A stretch of 64,000 bases of DNA from contig CAKSUL010000001.1 of the NCBI GenBank assembly GCA_934501475.1, positions 1-64,000 on the forward strand. The letters run 5' to 3'. This document shows, piece after piece, positions 53,331 to 64,000 of this stretch. Position 1 is the first letter of the stretch; each line of letters opens with the position of its first letter. Source of the stretch: an uncultured Roseovarius sp. Its GTDB lineage: Bacteria; Pseudomonadota; Alphaproteobacteria; Rhodobacterales; Rhodobacteraceae. The position numbers were made by a program, and so were the translations under genes. The notes under the pieces are model-generated. The model saw only the letters and a program-made list of their open reading frames with translations. It searched no databases and had not been told where the DNA came from.

Positions 53331-54287
53331 TCATGAGTTGCGGGCGTGAAAGACAAAGCCGATCAGGTTCAGCAGCACCTGGGCGGCGAGGATCGAGGTG
53401 CTGTCGGTGGGGTCGTAGGCCGGGGCGACCTCGACCAGGTCGATGCCGACGATCTCATGGTTGCGCGCGGCCAGTTGCAGCAGTTCGAGCACCTCGTAGT
53501 AGAGAAAGCCCCCGTGGCTGGGCGTGCCGGTGCCGGGCGCGATCGAGGGGCAGAAGCCGTCGATGTCGATGGTGATATAGAGGCGCGCGCCCTTGGGGAT
53601 GCGCGCCGCCAAGGCCGCGGTCCCCATCTTGCGGGCCTGGCGCACCGAGATGATGTCACCCCCCATGGCGCGCGCGTCGGCGTAGCCCTCCTGGGAGGTG
53701 GAGCTGACATTGCGGATGCCGACCTGGGTGAGGCCGGTGACATAGGGTTTGTCGGCGGCGCGGCGCATCGGGTTGCCATGGCCGTGGCGCACGCCGTGGC
53801 GTTCATCGACGAAATCAAGATGCGCGTCGATTTGCAGGATGTGGATGTCGCCCTGGTCATGAAAGGCGTTGATGCAGGGGATGTTGATCGAGTGATCGCC
53901 GCCGATGATCACCGGCAGCGCCCCGGCGGCGAGGGCGGCGCGCACGCCGGTTTCGATATTGGCGTGGCTTTGCATGGTGTCGGTATGCACGATGTCGGCG
54001 TCGCCCATATCGACGATGCGCACATCCGCGCCAAGGTAGGTCACGTCGTCTTCGTGATCATACGCCCCGCCATGTCCGAAGCTGAACAGGGTCGAGGCCT
54101 CGCGCACGGAGCGCGGGCCGAACCGTGCGCCGGGGCGCCACTGCGTGCCGGCATCGAACGGCGCGCCGAGCACCGCCACATCCGCGTCGATGGCCGACCA
54201 GTCGCTGACATAGGGGCGCTTGCCAAAGGTCGAAATGCCCACGAAGGGCAGGTTCAGGCGTCCGGTTTCATAGTCATGTCGGGTCAT
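53331..54287 (-). CDS. Agmatinase/ureohydrolase family protein
   Basis: The 318-residue enzyme has the binuclear Mn motifs of ureohydrolases: LGAPFDAGTQWRPGARFGPRSVRE, VIIGGDHSINIP, LQIDAHLDFVDERHG and TIDIDGFCPSIAPGTGTPSHGG. It cleaves guanidino compounds such as agmatine to urea plus amine; guanidinobutyrase or other activities in the same family cannot be excluded. The ATG at 54287 follows a gaggcc site. It stands alone and divergent from guaB. Confidence 0.87.
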   Translation of the reverse strand: MTRHDYETGRLNLPFVGISTFGKRPYVSDWSAIDADVAVLGAPFDAGTQWRPGARFGPRSVREASTLFSFGHGGAYDHEDDVTYLGADVRIVDMGDADIVHTDTMQSHANIETGVRAALAAGALPVIIGGDHSINIPCINAFHDQGDIHILQIDAHLDFVDERHGVRHGHGNPMRRAADKPYVTGLTQVGIRNVSSTSQEGYADARAMGGDIISVRQARKMGTAALAARIPKGARLYITIDIDGFCPSIAPGTGTPSHGGFLYYEVLELLQLAARNHEIVGIDLVEVAPAYDPTDSTSILAAQVLLNLIGFVFHARNS

Positions 54288-54341
54288 GGTGGGCCTCTGG
54301 GAATTGCGATGTGAGTGTGAGCCTGTCGTGAAACAGTGTGA

Positions 54342-55874
<1,533 letters not shown>

Positions 55875-55928
55875 TGGTATTTATTACAGTAGTATGCGGC
55901 GCTATCTTGATGTGATGGGGGAGATGAA

Positions 55929-57077
55929 TTGACCCCTGCCGCGCGCGTTCAGGCCGCCATCGGGATACTTGACGCTATCGGCGACGGTATGCCGGCTGAA
56001 AAGGCGTTGACGGGGTGGGCGCGGCGGTCGCGCTTTGCCGGGTCGGGGGATCGCGCGGCGGTGCGCGATCATGTCTTTGACGTGTTGCGCGCGCGCCGCT
56101 CGCTGGCGGCTTTGGCAGGCGGGCGCGAGGATGGCCGCGCGCTGATGTGGGCGCTGATGTCGCGCGAAGGCATTGATCCCCAGACGGTTTTCATCGGCGG
56201 CGCCTATGGGCCGGCCCCCCTCGACGCGGATGAGATCCACCCGGCCAGCGCCAGCGATGCCATTGATCTGCCCGAGTGGCTGATCCCGGTGCTGCGCGCC
56301 GATCTCGGCGCGGATTTTGCCGCGACCGAGCAGGCCTTGCGCCAGCGCGCCCCGGTGATGATCCGGGTCAATCTGCGCAAGACCAGCCGTGCGCAGGCGG
56401 TCGATCTGCTGGCGGGTGACGGGATTGAGGCCGAACCCTGCGAGATCGCGCCGACCGCGCTGCGGCTGGGTCAGGGGGCGCGCAAACTGGCGCAGACGGC
56501 AGCCTATCGCGATGGTCTGGTCGAGTTGCAGGACGGCTCCAGCCAGGGGGCGATGCAGATGCTGGACATCGCGCCGGGCGCGCGTGTGCTGGATTATTGC
56601 GCCGGGGGCGGGGGCAAGGCGCTGGCGCTGGCGGCGCGTGTCGATGCCCGGTTTTTCGCCCATGACGTAGATCCTGCGCGCATGTCGGACCTGCCGGCGC
56701 GAGCAGCGCGGGCCGGGGTGGCGATCCAATGTGTTGACGGCGATGACCTGTCCCGCGAGGCCGCGTTTGACGTGGTCCTCTGCGATGTGCCCTGTTCGGG
56801 CAGCGGGACCTGGCGGCGCGCGCCGGACGCGAAATGGCGCTTTACCCCCGAGCGACTGGCCGAGTTGACCGCCATGCAGGACGACATCCTGGACCGCGCC
56901 AGCCGCATGACCGGGCGTCTGGTCTATGCGACATGTTCCCTTCTAAGTGCCGAGAACCAAGACAGGATTTCGGCCTTTCTGCGGCGTCATCCTGGCTGGA
57001 CTGTCGCATTTTCGCATAATTGGCCGGTGTCGGATGCGGGGGATGGATTCTTTGTGGCGCAGCTTGACCGTGAGTGA
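55929..57077 (+). CDS. RsmB-like rRNA cytosine methyltransferase
   Basis: The 382-residue protein has a SAM-binding domain (ARVLDYCAGGGGKALALAAR, DVDPARMSDL) and the RsmB/NOL1-type motifs CDVPCSGSGTWRR and YATCSLLSAEN, the first Cys pair giving the catalytic and release cysteines. It makes m5C in RNA, probably 16S rRNA, but the site is unknown. The N-terminal part may be NusB-like. It starts with TTG at 55929 behind gggggaga. Confidence 0.87.
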   Translation: MTPAARVQAAIGILDAIGDGMPAEKALTGWARRSRFAGSGDRAAVRDHVFDVLRARRSLAALAGGREDGRALMWALMSREGIDPQTVFIGGAYGPAPLDADEIHPASASDAIDLPEWLIPVLRADLGADFAATEQALRQRAPVMIRVNLRKTSRAQAVDLLAGDGIEAEPCEIAPTALRLGQGARKLAQTAAYRDGLVELQDGSSQGAMQMLDIAPGARVLDYCAGGGGKALALAARVDARFFAHDVDPARMSDLPARAARAGVAIQCVDGDDLSREAAFDVVLCDVPCSGSGTWRRAPDAKWRFTPERLAELTAMQDDILDRASRMTGRLVYATCSLLSAENQDRISAFLRRHPGWTVAFSHNWPVSDAGDGFFVAQLDRE

Positions 57078-57115
57078 TAGCGTCAAATTCAACCCTGAGA
57101 TGTAAATTCAAGGCG

Positions 57116-57130
57116 TTAAGGCTGCCTTAA
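57116..57130 (+). promoter_or_regulatory. CtrA-binding motif upstream of cckA
   Basis: TTAA-GGCTGCC-TTAA is an exact full CtrA box (TTAA-N7-TTAA). It lies just upstream of cckA, whose product phosphorylates CtrA through ChpT. If CtrA binds here as an activator or repressor, a feedback loop results. The spacing fits a start codon for cckA at 57183 better than at 57144, because a promoter element cannot sit 13 bp from a translation start with its own leader. Confidence 0.7.
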
Positions 57131-57143
57131 ACCTTATGGTTCA

Positions 57144-59489
57144 TTGATCAGGGAACCGAACTGGATTTACGGGAACCTGCGCTTGACCTTTGTTTCGCCC
57201 TCTTTGCACCCGTTTCGACGCGCTGTCGGGCATTTGCGCCCGCGCGCCGGGCTTGTCGCGCTGGCTGCGATGCTGTTTGGCGGGGCCGCTGCGCTGGTCG
57301 GGGATGTCATGGCGCGGGCGCTGCTGTTTGGTATGGCGGGCGTGCTCGGGGCGGCGACGTTCTGGATCGCGGGCGCGGCCTATCTGGCACAGCAGCAAGG
57401 CAAACGCGCCGTTGCCATGGTGCGGGACATGATTTTCCATGACGTGGTGCCGGGGATCCTTACCCGCGCTGACGGGGCCATATCATGCTGTAATCAGGCC
57501 GCGCAAAAGGCGTTTGGCGCCGACCGGGCACAGACCCTTGCCGGGGCGCTGCAATCGCTGGTGGCCAACCCCGGCGCGCTTCTTTACCGGCTGGAAAGCC
57601 GGGCTGCCGCGACCGGATCGGCGCATGAGGATGTGGTGATGCGCAGCGGGCATGTGCGCCTTGGCGTGCACCGCGTCGGGACCGATCAGTTCCTGTGGCG
57701 TATCGAACAGGCCGGCGATCTGGTCCCACGGCGTGCTGATCCGGTGCCGTTGCCGATGCTGACGGTGGGGCGGCATAACGCGGTGCTGTTCATGAATGCC
57801 GCCGCGCGCGATCTGATCGGGGAACGGGCGCGCACCCTGGACCGGATCTGCCCGAGACAGCCGCTGAGATCCGGGCAGATCAATGATATCAGCACCGCAG
57901 AGGGACTCAAATCATGCCTCGTGGTCGAGCTCGAGGGCGTGGCAGGGCGGCGAGAGGTGTTCCTGTTGCCCGGTATCGCCGCCACCGAACGCCAACCGGA
58001 TGGCTGGGCGTTTTTCGATGAGTTGCCGGTTCCGCTGCTGAAACTGGCCCGCAACGGCGATATACAATTGTCGAACCGCCCCGCGCGCGACCTGCTGGCG
58101 TGTGATGGCTGCAATGGCTGCAATTGCACATCCCTGGCCGATCTTCTTGAGGGGTTGGGCCGCTCGATCGCCGACTGGCTTGAGGATGCCGCTCTGGGGC
58201 GGGGCAGTGTGCATTCGGAATTCCTGCGTGTGCGTCACGCCGAAACCGAGACCTTCGTTCAGGTCACCCTGAACCGCGCCACCGAAGACGGCGTGCCGGT
58301 CCTGATCGCGGTTCTCAGTGATGCGACCGAACTCAAATCGCTTGAGGCGCAATTCGTCCAGAGCCAGAAAATGCAGGCGATCGGTCAGTTGGCCGGCGGT
58401 GTCGCGCATGATTTCAACAACCTCCTGACGGCCATTTCAGGGCATTGTGACCTGTTGCTGTTGCGCCATGACCAGGGCGATTCGGATTATGGCGATCTCT
58501 TGCAGATCAACCAGAATGCCAATCGCGCCGCGTCACTGGTCAATCAGCTGCTGGCCTATTCGCGCAAACAGACCCTGCGCCCCGAGGTGATGGACCTGCG
58601 CGATGCCCTGTCGGATCTGACCCATCTGCTGAACCGGCTGGTGGGGGAAAAGGTCCTCCTGTCGCTCAGGCATGATCCGACGCTATGGTCGATCCGCGCC
58701 GACAAGCGGCAATTGGAACAGGTGGTCATGAACCTTGTCGTCAATGCACGCGATGCCATGCCCGACGGGGGCGAAATCACCATCCGCACCGAAAACCTGA
58801 CACTGCAACAACCGCTGGCGCGGGATCGTGTGGTGGTGGCGCCGGGGCGTTATGTCCAGGTGCGTGTCTCGGACAAGGGCACCGGCATTGCACCGGACAA
58901 GCTGCCCAAGGTGTTCGAGCCGTTCTTCACCACCAAGCGGACCGGAGAGGGGACAGGTCTGGGCCTGTCAACGGCCTATGGGATCGTCAAACAGAGTGGC
59001 GGTTTCATCTTTGTCGACAGCGAACCCGGAAAGGGCAGTGATTTCCTGCTGATGTTCCCGGCCCATGACGCGGTTGCAGAGGTTCCGAAACTGCCAGCCA
59101 GGGAAAAGGCACCGCAAACCCCTGTCGAGGGGGTTGTCCTGCTGGTCGAGGATGAGGCCCCGGTGCGCGCCTTTGCCTCGCGGGCGCTTCAGCTGCGCGG
59201 TTTCACCGTGCTCGAGGCCGAATCGGCCGAAGATGCGCTGGAACTGTTGCAGGACGAAAGCCTGACGGTGGATGTTTTCGTGACCGATGTGGTGATGCCC
59301 GGCCGGGATGGGCCCAGTTGGGTGCAGGAGGCGCTGAAATCGCGCCCGCAGGTCAGTGTGGTCTTCGTCTCGGGCTATGCCGAAGAGGATTTCGGCGACA
59401 CGCAGGCGCGCATTCCGAATTCCGTTTTCCTGCCCAAGCCGTTTTCCCTGACCGATCTCACCGATGTCGTGCAGCGTCAACTGGGCTGA
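57144..59489 (+). CDS. cckA: Hybrid histidine kinase CckA
   Basis: The product (781 residues from the TTG at 57144) has two membrane helices (about 35-80), PAS-like domains, a histidine kinase core (H-box GGVAHDFNNLLTAISGH with His422; N-box NLVVNARDAM; G-boxes VSDKGTGIAPDK, GEGTGLGLST) and a C-terminal receiver with Asp715 (FVTDVVMPG). This matches CckA, which with ChpT phosphorylates CtrA and CpdR to control the cell cycle, motility or gene transfer agents. Start may be the TTG at 57183 (768 residues), which fits the CtrA box. The cysteine cluster CDGCNGCNC (residues 320-328) in the second PAS-like domain is unusual. Confidence 0.93.
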   Translation: MIREPNWIYGNLRLTFVSPSLHPFRRAVGHLRPRAGLVALAAMLFGGAAALVGDVMARALLFGMAGVLGAATFWIAGAAYLAQQQGKRAVAMVRDMIFHDVVPGILTRADGAISCCNQAAQKAFGADRAQTLAGALQSLVANPGALLYRLESRAAATGSAHEDVVMRSGHVRLGVHRVGTDQFLWRIEQAGDLVPRRADPVPLPMLTVGRHNAVLFMNAAARDLIGERARTLDRICPRQPLRSGQINDISTAEGLKSCLVVELEGVAGRREVFLLPGIAATERQPDGWAFFDELPVPLLKLARNGDIQLSNRPARDLLACDGCNGCNCTSLADLLEGLGRSIADWLEDAALGRGSVHSEFLRVRHAETETFVQVTLNRATEDGVPVLIAVLSDATELKSLEAQFVQSQKMQAIGQLAGGVAHDFNNLLTAISGHCDLLLLRHDQGDSDYGDLLQINQNANRAASLVNQLLAYSRKQTLRPEVMDLRDALSDLTHLLNRLVGEKVLLSLRHDPTLWSIRADKRQLEQVVMNLVVNARDAMPDGGEITIRTENLTLQQPLARDRVVVAPGRYVQVRVSDKGTGIAPDKLPKVFEPFFTTKRTGEGTGLGLSTAYGIVKQSGGFIFVDSEPGKGSDFLLMFPAHDAVAEVPKLPAREKAPQTPVEGVVLLVEDEAPVRAFASRALQLRGFTVLEAESAEDALELLQDESLTVDVFVTDVVMPGRDGPSWVQEALKSRPQVSVVFVSGYAEEDFGDTQARIPNSVFLPKPFSLTDLTDVVQRQLG

Positions 59490-60121
59490 GGTTTTGGCGC
59501 GGGGGGCGGTGCACGATAGGTGCCGCCGGGGCCGATACTGTCCCAAAGATCGAACTCATGGGCGTATTTGCGTCGCAGCCTCGCGTCGGTCTCATCGCTC
59601 AGTTCCAGCGCGGCGGGAGGGGAGGCGTTCATCCGATCGGTTCTGAGCGCGCATCCGATCCGATCTTCCAGAAATCGCTGCAACTCGTCGGGCTCTTCAT
59701 AGCGAAACAGATGCGTGACCGCAGTGCCATTGCGCTGTGGTTCAAGAAACTTGGCCTGCGAGCCGACATTGGCGAAACCGGGCGTCTGGCCCATCATGTA
59801 AGCACTGACAAACGCGTCAAAGCTCATGTCATGGGTGGCATTCGGCTTTCCCTGCATGAACGGGCGCTGGCGATAGCGATACCAACTGCCCAGCCAGCTG
59901 ACCGGCTCGCGCATCACGGCCATCACCTCGATGCCGTCGCCGATGAATTTCTCGAGCGCGGGGCGAAAGAACCGGTTGTAGCGAAACACCGGCGCATGTT
60001 TCAATTCGGGCGGGTCGGTGATGACCATGCTCGCATGCGGGGCCAGCGCGGCCTGATAGGCTGTGGTCCCGGTCTTGGGCATCGACAGAAACACCAGTTT
60101 CTGTTTTGCAAATACCAGCAT
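59477..60121 (-). CDS. Sulfotransferase-like protein
   Basis: The 214-residue protein begins LVFAKQKLVFLSMPKTGTTAYQAAL, with the 5'-phosphosulfate-binding loop (PKTGTT), and has VMREPVSWLGSWYRY, where the Arg and Ser fit the 3'-phosphate-binding motif of PAPS sulfotransferases. It is short for the family but both PAPS motifs are there. It overlaps the cckA stop by 13 bp on the other strand and faces away from recA. Its acceptor is unknown; polysaccharide or lipid sulfation is possible. Confidence 0.82.
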   Translation of the reverse strand: MLVFAKQKLVFLSMPKTGTTAYQAALAPHASMVITDPPELKHAPVFRYNRFFRPALEKFIGDGIEVMAVMREPVSWLGSWYRYRQRPFMQGKPNATHDMSFDAFVSAYMMGQTPGFANVGSQAKFLEPQRNGTAVTHLFRYEEPDELQRFLEDRIGCALRTDRMNASPPAALELSDETDARLRRKYAHEFDLWDSIGPGGTYRAPPPAPKPQPS

Positions 60122-60248
60122 TTCAACGAAACTCCGCTTTCTGCCCCTGCATCCTGGCAGGCGTAAACCACTCTTTAACCCTTATGAGAAAAACTGGGCT
60201 GACAAACAATCCTCTTGTAATGTTCTCATTTTGTCCGCATAAGATTGA

Positions 60249-60263
60249 GAACAGGTCGTGAAC
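60249..60263. promoter_or_regulatory. LexA (SOS) box of recA
   Basis: GAAC-AGGTCGT-GAAC is an exact match to the alphaproteobacterial GAAC-N7-GAAC (GTTC-N7-GTTC) LexA site. It lies 54 bp upstream of the recA ATG. A near match GTTC-N7-GTCC at 60222-60236 may be a second half-strength site. Confidence 0.85.
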
Positions 60264-60316
60264 ATCAAGCAGCGATTGCCGCCCATGGCAGGCTGTGAAA
60301 TAAGGGTAGGGAAACA

Positions 60317-61402
60317 ATGGCAACGGCAGATCTCTTGACAATGGACAACAAGAAAAGCGCAGACAAGCAGAAGGCGCTGGACAGCGCCCTGGCACAGATC
60401 GAACGGCAGTTCGGCAAGGGTTCGATCATGAAGATGGGCGCCAATGCCATTCAGGATATCGAATCGACATCGACCGGATCGCTGGGGCTGGATATCGCCC
60501 TTGGGATCGGCGGGCTGCCCATCGGGCGGATCATCGAGATTTATGGCCCCGAAAGCTCGGGCAAGACGACGCTGGCCCTGCATTGCGTTGCTGAGCAGCA
60601 GAAAAAGGGCGGGGTTTGCGCCTTTGTCGATGCGGAACATGCGCTCGATCCGCAATATGCCCGCAAACTGGGCGTCGATCTGGATGAGTTGCTGATTTCC
60701 CAGCCCGATACGGGAGAGCAATCGCTGGAGATCGTGGACACGCTGGTGCGGTCGGGGGCGGTCAGCATGATCGTGGTCGATTCCGTCGCGGCGCTGACCC
60801 CGAAATCCGAACTCGAGGGCGAAATGGGCGATGCCAGCGTCGGGGTTCATGCCCGCCTGATGAGCCAGGCCATGCGCAAACTGACCGGCTCGATCAGCCG
60901 CAGCAAATGCACGGTGATCTTCATCAACCAGATCCGCATGAAGATCGGCGTCATGTTCGGCAGCCCCGAGACGACGACCGGCGGCAATGCCCTGAAATTC
61001 TATAGTTCCGTGCGCCTGGATATCCGCCGGATCGGCGCGCTGAAGGATCGCGATGAGATCGTCGGCAACGCCACCCGCGTCAAGGTGGTCAAGAACAAGG
61101 TCGCCCCGCCGTTCAAGCAGGTGGAATTCGACATCATGTATGGTGAAGGCATCTCGAAGATGGGTGAGCTGCTGGATCTAGGCGTCAAGGCGGGCGTGGT
61201 CGAAAAATCCGGCAGCTGGTTCAGCTATGGGGATGAGCGGATCGGCCAGGGCCGCGAGAATGCCAAGAGTTTTCTGAAGGAAAACAGCCGGATCGCGCTG
61301 GAGATCGAGGACAAGATCAGGGCCGCGCATGGTCTGGATTTTGAAATGCCGCCCGAGGAAAAGGTGAAGGCGTCAGAAGACGATGATATTCTGGAGGCGT
61401 GA
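60317..61402 (+). CDS. recA: Recombinase RecA
   Basis: The 361-residue protein carries GPESSGKTT Walker A (residues 77-85), [14 protein letters not shown], and the L1/L2 regions ([35 protein letters not shown]). It filaments on ssDNA for recombination and triggers LexA self-cleavage. The acidic C-terminal tail ([11 protein letters not shown]) is typical. Regulation by the LexA box upstream is expected. Confidence 0.99.
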   Translation: MATADLLTMDNKKSADKQKALDSALAQIERQFGKGSIMKMGANAIQDIESTSTGSLGLDIALGIGGLPIGRIIEIYGPESSGKTTLALHCVAEQQKKGGVCAFVDAEHALDPQYARKLGVDLDELLISQPDTGEQSLEIVDTLVRSGAVSMIVVDSVAALTPKSELEGEMGDASVGVHARLMSQAMRKLTGSISRSKCTVIFINQIRMKIGVMFGSPETTTGGNALKFYSSVRLDIRRIGALKDRDEIVGNATRVKVVKNKVAPPFKQVEFDIMYGEGISKMGELLDLGVKAGVVEKSGSWFSYGDERIGQGRENAKSFLKENSRIALEIEDKIRAAHGLDFEMPPEEKVKASEDDDILEA

Positions 61403-61428
61403 CGCGCCGCCGGACCGGATGAAATGAC

Positions 61429-61462
61429 GAAAGCCCGGACCCGGTTCCGGGCTTTCTTGCGG
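61429..61462 (+). terminator. Rho-independent terminator of recA
   Basis: gaaagcccgg (61429-61438) pairs with ccgggctttc (61447-61456) and is followed by ttgcgg. It is 27 bp after the recA stop. Confidence 0.82.
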
Positions 61463-61517
61463 TGGACATGAGGGCATCGGACGGCTAGAGCAGACGGGTG
61501 ATCCTTGGCAGCGAACG

Positions 61518-61535
61518 CCCCCCGGATCCGGGGGG
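61518..61535. repeat. 18-bp perfect palindrome in the alaS leader
   Basis: Six C, GGATCC, six G form an exact palindrome 75 bp upstream of the alaS ATG. It could form a cruciform or short-loop hairpin, or be a protein-binding site. Confidence 0.8.
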
Positions 61536-61609
61536 ATCCGGCTGTAACAGGGGCCATGAACCGCCAACGCCATTGCACCATCCGCCGCTTCCAGTCTGAA
61601 AGACCCTTC

Positions 61610-64000
61610 ATGCCAACGCTGAACGAAATCCGCTCGACTTTTCTGAATTTTTTTGAACAGCACGATCACCGCGTCGTTGAAAGCTCACCCTTGGTGCCGC
61701 GCAACGATCCGACCTTGATGTTCACCAATTCGGGGATGGTGCAATTCAAGAACTGCTTTACCGGGGTCGAGCACCGCGATTATGTGCGCGCGGTCACATC
61801 CCAGAAATGCGTGCGCGCGGGGGGCAAGCACAACGATCTGGACAATGTCGGATATACCGCGCGCCACCACACCTTTTTCGAAATGCTGGGAAATTTCAGC
61901 TTTGGTGATTATTTCAAGGAACAGGCGATCCCCTATGCATGGGATCTGCTGACCAAGGAATTCGAACTGGACAAGTCAAAGCTGCTGGTCACGGTCTATC
62001 ACACCGATGATGAGGCGGCGGAGATCTGGAAGAAATACGCCGGGCTCAGCGATGACCGGATCATCCGTATCGCGAGTGATGACAATTTCTGGTCGATGGG
62101 TCCGACCGGCCCCTGCGGCCCCTGCACCGAGATTTTCTATGACCACGGCCCCGACATCTGGGGTGGCCCCCCCGGCAGCGCCGAAGAGGATGGCGATCGC
62201 TTCATCGAGATCTGGAACCTCGTTTTCATGCAGTATGAGCGGTTCGAGGATGGCACGCAGCGCGATCTGGACATGCAGTCGATCGACACCGGCATGGGGC
62301 TGGAGCGGATCGGCGCGCTGTTGCAGGGCAAGCACGACAATTACGACACCGACCTCATGCGCTACCTGATCGAGGCCAGCGCGCATGCCACCAATGTCGA
62401 TCCTGACGGCGCGGGCAATGTGCATCATCGCGTGATCGCCGATCACCTCAGATCTTCGTCGTTTCTGATCGCCGATGGCGTGATGCCCAGCAATGAGGGG
62501 CGCGGTTATGTGCTGCGCCGGATCATGCGGCGCGCCATGCGCCATGCGCATTTGCTGGGCGCGCAGGATCCGGTGATGTATCGGCTGGTGCCTGCGCTGG
62601 TCGCACAGATGGGGCAGGCGTTTCCGGAACTGGGGCGCGCGCAACCGCTGATCGAAGAGACGCTGCAACTTGAGGAAACCCGCTTCAAACAGACACTTGA
62701 GCGGGGGTTGCGCCTGCTGGATGATGAACTGGCGGCCTTGCCCGAGGATGCGGCCTTGCCCGGTGAGACGGCATTCAAGCTGTATGACACGTTCGGGTTT
62801 CCGCTGGATCTGACGCAGGATGCGCTGCGTGAAAAGGGCCGCGCGGTGGATACGGGCGGGTTTGACAGCGCCATGGCCGCGCAAAAGGCCATGGCGCGCG
62901 CGGCCTGGTCCGGTTCGGGCGAGGCGGCGGATGCGGCGGTCTGGTTCGACATTGCCGAACAGCACGGCGCCAGTGAATTCCTGGGCTATGACACCGAAAC
63001 CGCCGAGGGGCAGATCGTCGCGCTGGTACAGGACGCGGCGGCCGTGCAGGCCGCGGGCAAGGGGGAGACGGTGCAGATCGTTCTGAACCAGACGCCGTTT
63101 TACGCCGAATCCGGCGGGCAGGTGGGTGACGCCGGGGTGATCCGCACCGAAACCGGCCGCGCCAGGGTGAGCGACACGCGCAAGGTGGCCGGCGTCGTCA
63201 TTCACATCGGCGAGGTTGTCGAAGGTGAGTTGCGCCGCAGCCAGGCCGCGGTTCTCGAGGTCGATCACGCGCGGCGCAGCGCCATCCGCGCCAACCATTC
63301 CGCGACGCATCTGTTGCATGAGGCCCTGCGCCAGGCCCTGGGCGATCATGTCTCACAGCGCGGCAGCCTGAATGCGGCGGACCGTCTGCGCTTTGACTTC
63401 AGCCACGCCAAGGCTCTGACCGCGGATGAGATGCGTCGCGTCGAGCATGAGGTCAACGCCCATATCCGTCAGAATGCGCCGGTTGAAACGCGGGTCATGT
63501 CGCCCGATGATGCGCGCGATCTGGGTGCGCAGGCCCTGTTCGGTGAGAAATACGGCGATGAGGTGCGCGTCGTGTCGATGGGCCGCGAGGCAGGCTCGGG
63601 CAAGGGGGCTGACGGGCAGACCTATTCGCTGGAATTATGCGGCGGCACGCATGTGGCGCAGACCGGCGATATCGGCCTGTTCGTCATGCTGGGTGACTCT
63701 GCCTCAAGTTCGGGCGTGCGCCGGATCGAGGCGCTGACCGGGGCGGAGGCGTTTCGCCATCTCAGCGCTCAGGATCAACGCGTTGCCGCCATCGCCGGTG
63801 ATCTCAAGGCCCGCCCGGAGGAGGTGGTGGCCCGCGTGCGCGCCCTGATGGACGAGCGCAAGGCGCTGAGCAACGAGGTGGCGCAATTGCGCCGCGAACT
63901 GGCCATGGCCGGTGGCGCGGGTCAGGGCGATGCGGGGGGCGTCGCGCGCGATGTGAACGGCGTGGCCTTCGTGGCGCAGGTTCTGTCGGGCGTATCGGGC
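61610..64000 (+). CDS. alaS: Alanyl-tRNA synthetase (runs off the window)
   Basis: The first 797 codons are present, complete to the last base, without the stop; the family is usually about 880 residues. Class II catalytic motifs are visible in [23 protein letters not shown] and [18 protein letters not shown], the editing domain zinc site in [12 protein letters not shown] and [15 protein letters not shown]. The C-Ala linker begins near the end ([17 protein letters not shown]). The ATG at 61610 is chosen from the known family start [14 protein letters not shown]; the nearby ribosome site is weak. It follows recA in the same order as in many alphaproteobacteria. Confidence 0.97.
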   Translation, partial: MPTLNEIRSTFLNFFEQHDHRVVESSPLVPRNDPTLMFTNSGMVQFKNCFTGVEHRDYVRAVTSQKCVRAGGKHNDLDNVGYTARHHTFFEMLGNFSFGDYFKEQAIPYAWDLLTKEFELDKSKLLVTVYHTDDEAAEIWKKYAGLSDDRIIRIASDDNFWSMGPTGPCGPCTEIFYDHGPDIWGGPPGSAEEDGDRFIEIWNLVFMQYERFEDGTQRDLDMQSIDTGMGLERIGALLQGKHDNYDTDLMRYLIEASAHATNVDPDGAGNVHHRVIADHLRSSSFLIADGVMPSNEGRGYVLRRIMRRAMRHAHLLGAQDPVMYRLVPALVAQMGQAFPELGRAQPLIEETLQLEETRFKQTLERGLRLLDDELAALPEDAALPGETAFKLYDTFGFPLDLTQDALREKGRAVDTGGFDSAMAAQKAMARAAWSGSGEAADAAVWFDIAEQHGASEFLGYDTETAEGQIVALVQDAAAVQAAGKGETVQIVLNQTPFYAESGGQVGDAGVIRTETGRARVSDTRKVAGVVIHIGEVVEGELRRSQAAVLEVDHARRSAIRANHSATHLLHEALRQALGDHVSQRGSLNAADRLRFDFSHAKALTADEMRRVEHEVNAHIRQNAPVETRVMSPDDARDLGAQALFGEKYGDEVRVVSMGREAGSGKGADGQTYSLELCGGTHVAQTGDIGLFVMLGDSASSSGVRRIEALTGAEAFRHLSAQDQRVAAIAGDLKARPEEVVARVRALMDERKALSNEVAQLRRELAMAGGAGQGDAGGVARDVNGVAFVAQVLSGVSG

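Noticed and set aside
60160-60190. TTAA-rich patch near the sulfotransferase start as a CtrA site
   Set aside because: The second TTAA is not at 7-bp spacing.

Overview
The window reads as a stretch of high-GC alphaproteobacterial chromosome, most likely from the Rhodobacteraceae (Roseobacter/Rhodobacter relatives). Lineage markers include a SAM/SAH-type riboswitch in front of metK, an Irr-type Fur regulator divergent from fabA-fabB-fabI, a CckA hybrid kinase preceded by a perfect TTAA-N7-TTAA CtrA motif, a GAAC-N7-GAAC LexA box in front of recA, and gene orders such as dac-tmk-holB-tatD, phoH-ybeY-corC-lnt-metK and lptF-lptG-lptD-surA-pdxA-ksgA. All assignments come from reading the sequence by eye; no database search was run.

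Layout. 1-3760 is a decayed accessory segment ending near the 3' side of a tRNA-Ser(UGA) at 3939-4028. It holds two pieces of one IS3-type transposase set (orfA, and a broken orfB end) around a short insert with a TraR/DksA zinc-finger fragment and a flavodoxin-like gene. Next come a shortened AlpA-like regulator, a frameshifted and internally deleted primase/DUF3987 gene, and a small helix-turn-helix gene. 4235-10624 is a forward run: SPOR lipoprotein, D,D-carboxypeptidase, tmk, holB, tatD, a metallo-beta-lactamase-fold hydrolase and an AEC transporter. 10652-16195 is mostly reverse: enolase-superfamily enzyme, a hydrolase/dehydratase pair, an FKBP gene broken by a deletion (forward), and an irr-quinone oxidoreductase pair. 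16485-19061 is fabA-fabB-fabI.

20197-28792 carries miaB, two envelope genes sharing a Trp/Asp/Gly/Cys/His motif, phoH, a gene of unknown function, ybeY, corC, lnt and the riboswitch-controlled metK. 29150-33640 holds an M24 peptidase/PLP-lyase pair and purL. 33774-41287 is a tightly overlapping reverse operon for LPS export and outer membrane assembly (lptF, lptG, lptD, surA) with pdxA and ksgA. 41493-49661 has pepA-holC, a secreted rhodanese and a DsrE-like protein near an FNR-type box, a GST, a membrane aspartic protease, MarC, an ABC-F ATPase, a small secreted protein and ndk. 49881-64000 has an LpxL-like acyltransferase, a RACo-like ferredoxin/ASKHA protein, an agmatinase-family enzyme, guaB, an RsmB-like methyltransferase, cckA, a sulfotransferase-like gene, recA and the start of alaS, which runs off the window.

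Most of the window is housekeeping. I did not find a clear new defence, biosynthetic or conflict system. The best leads are the CtrA box together with an unusual cysteine cluster in CckA, the paired envelope proteins with a shared unrecognised motif, the sulfur-protein pair beside an FNR-type box, two families of dispersed intergenic repeats that recur at gene ends, and the scrambled island next to tRNA-Ser.
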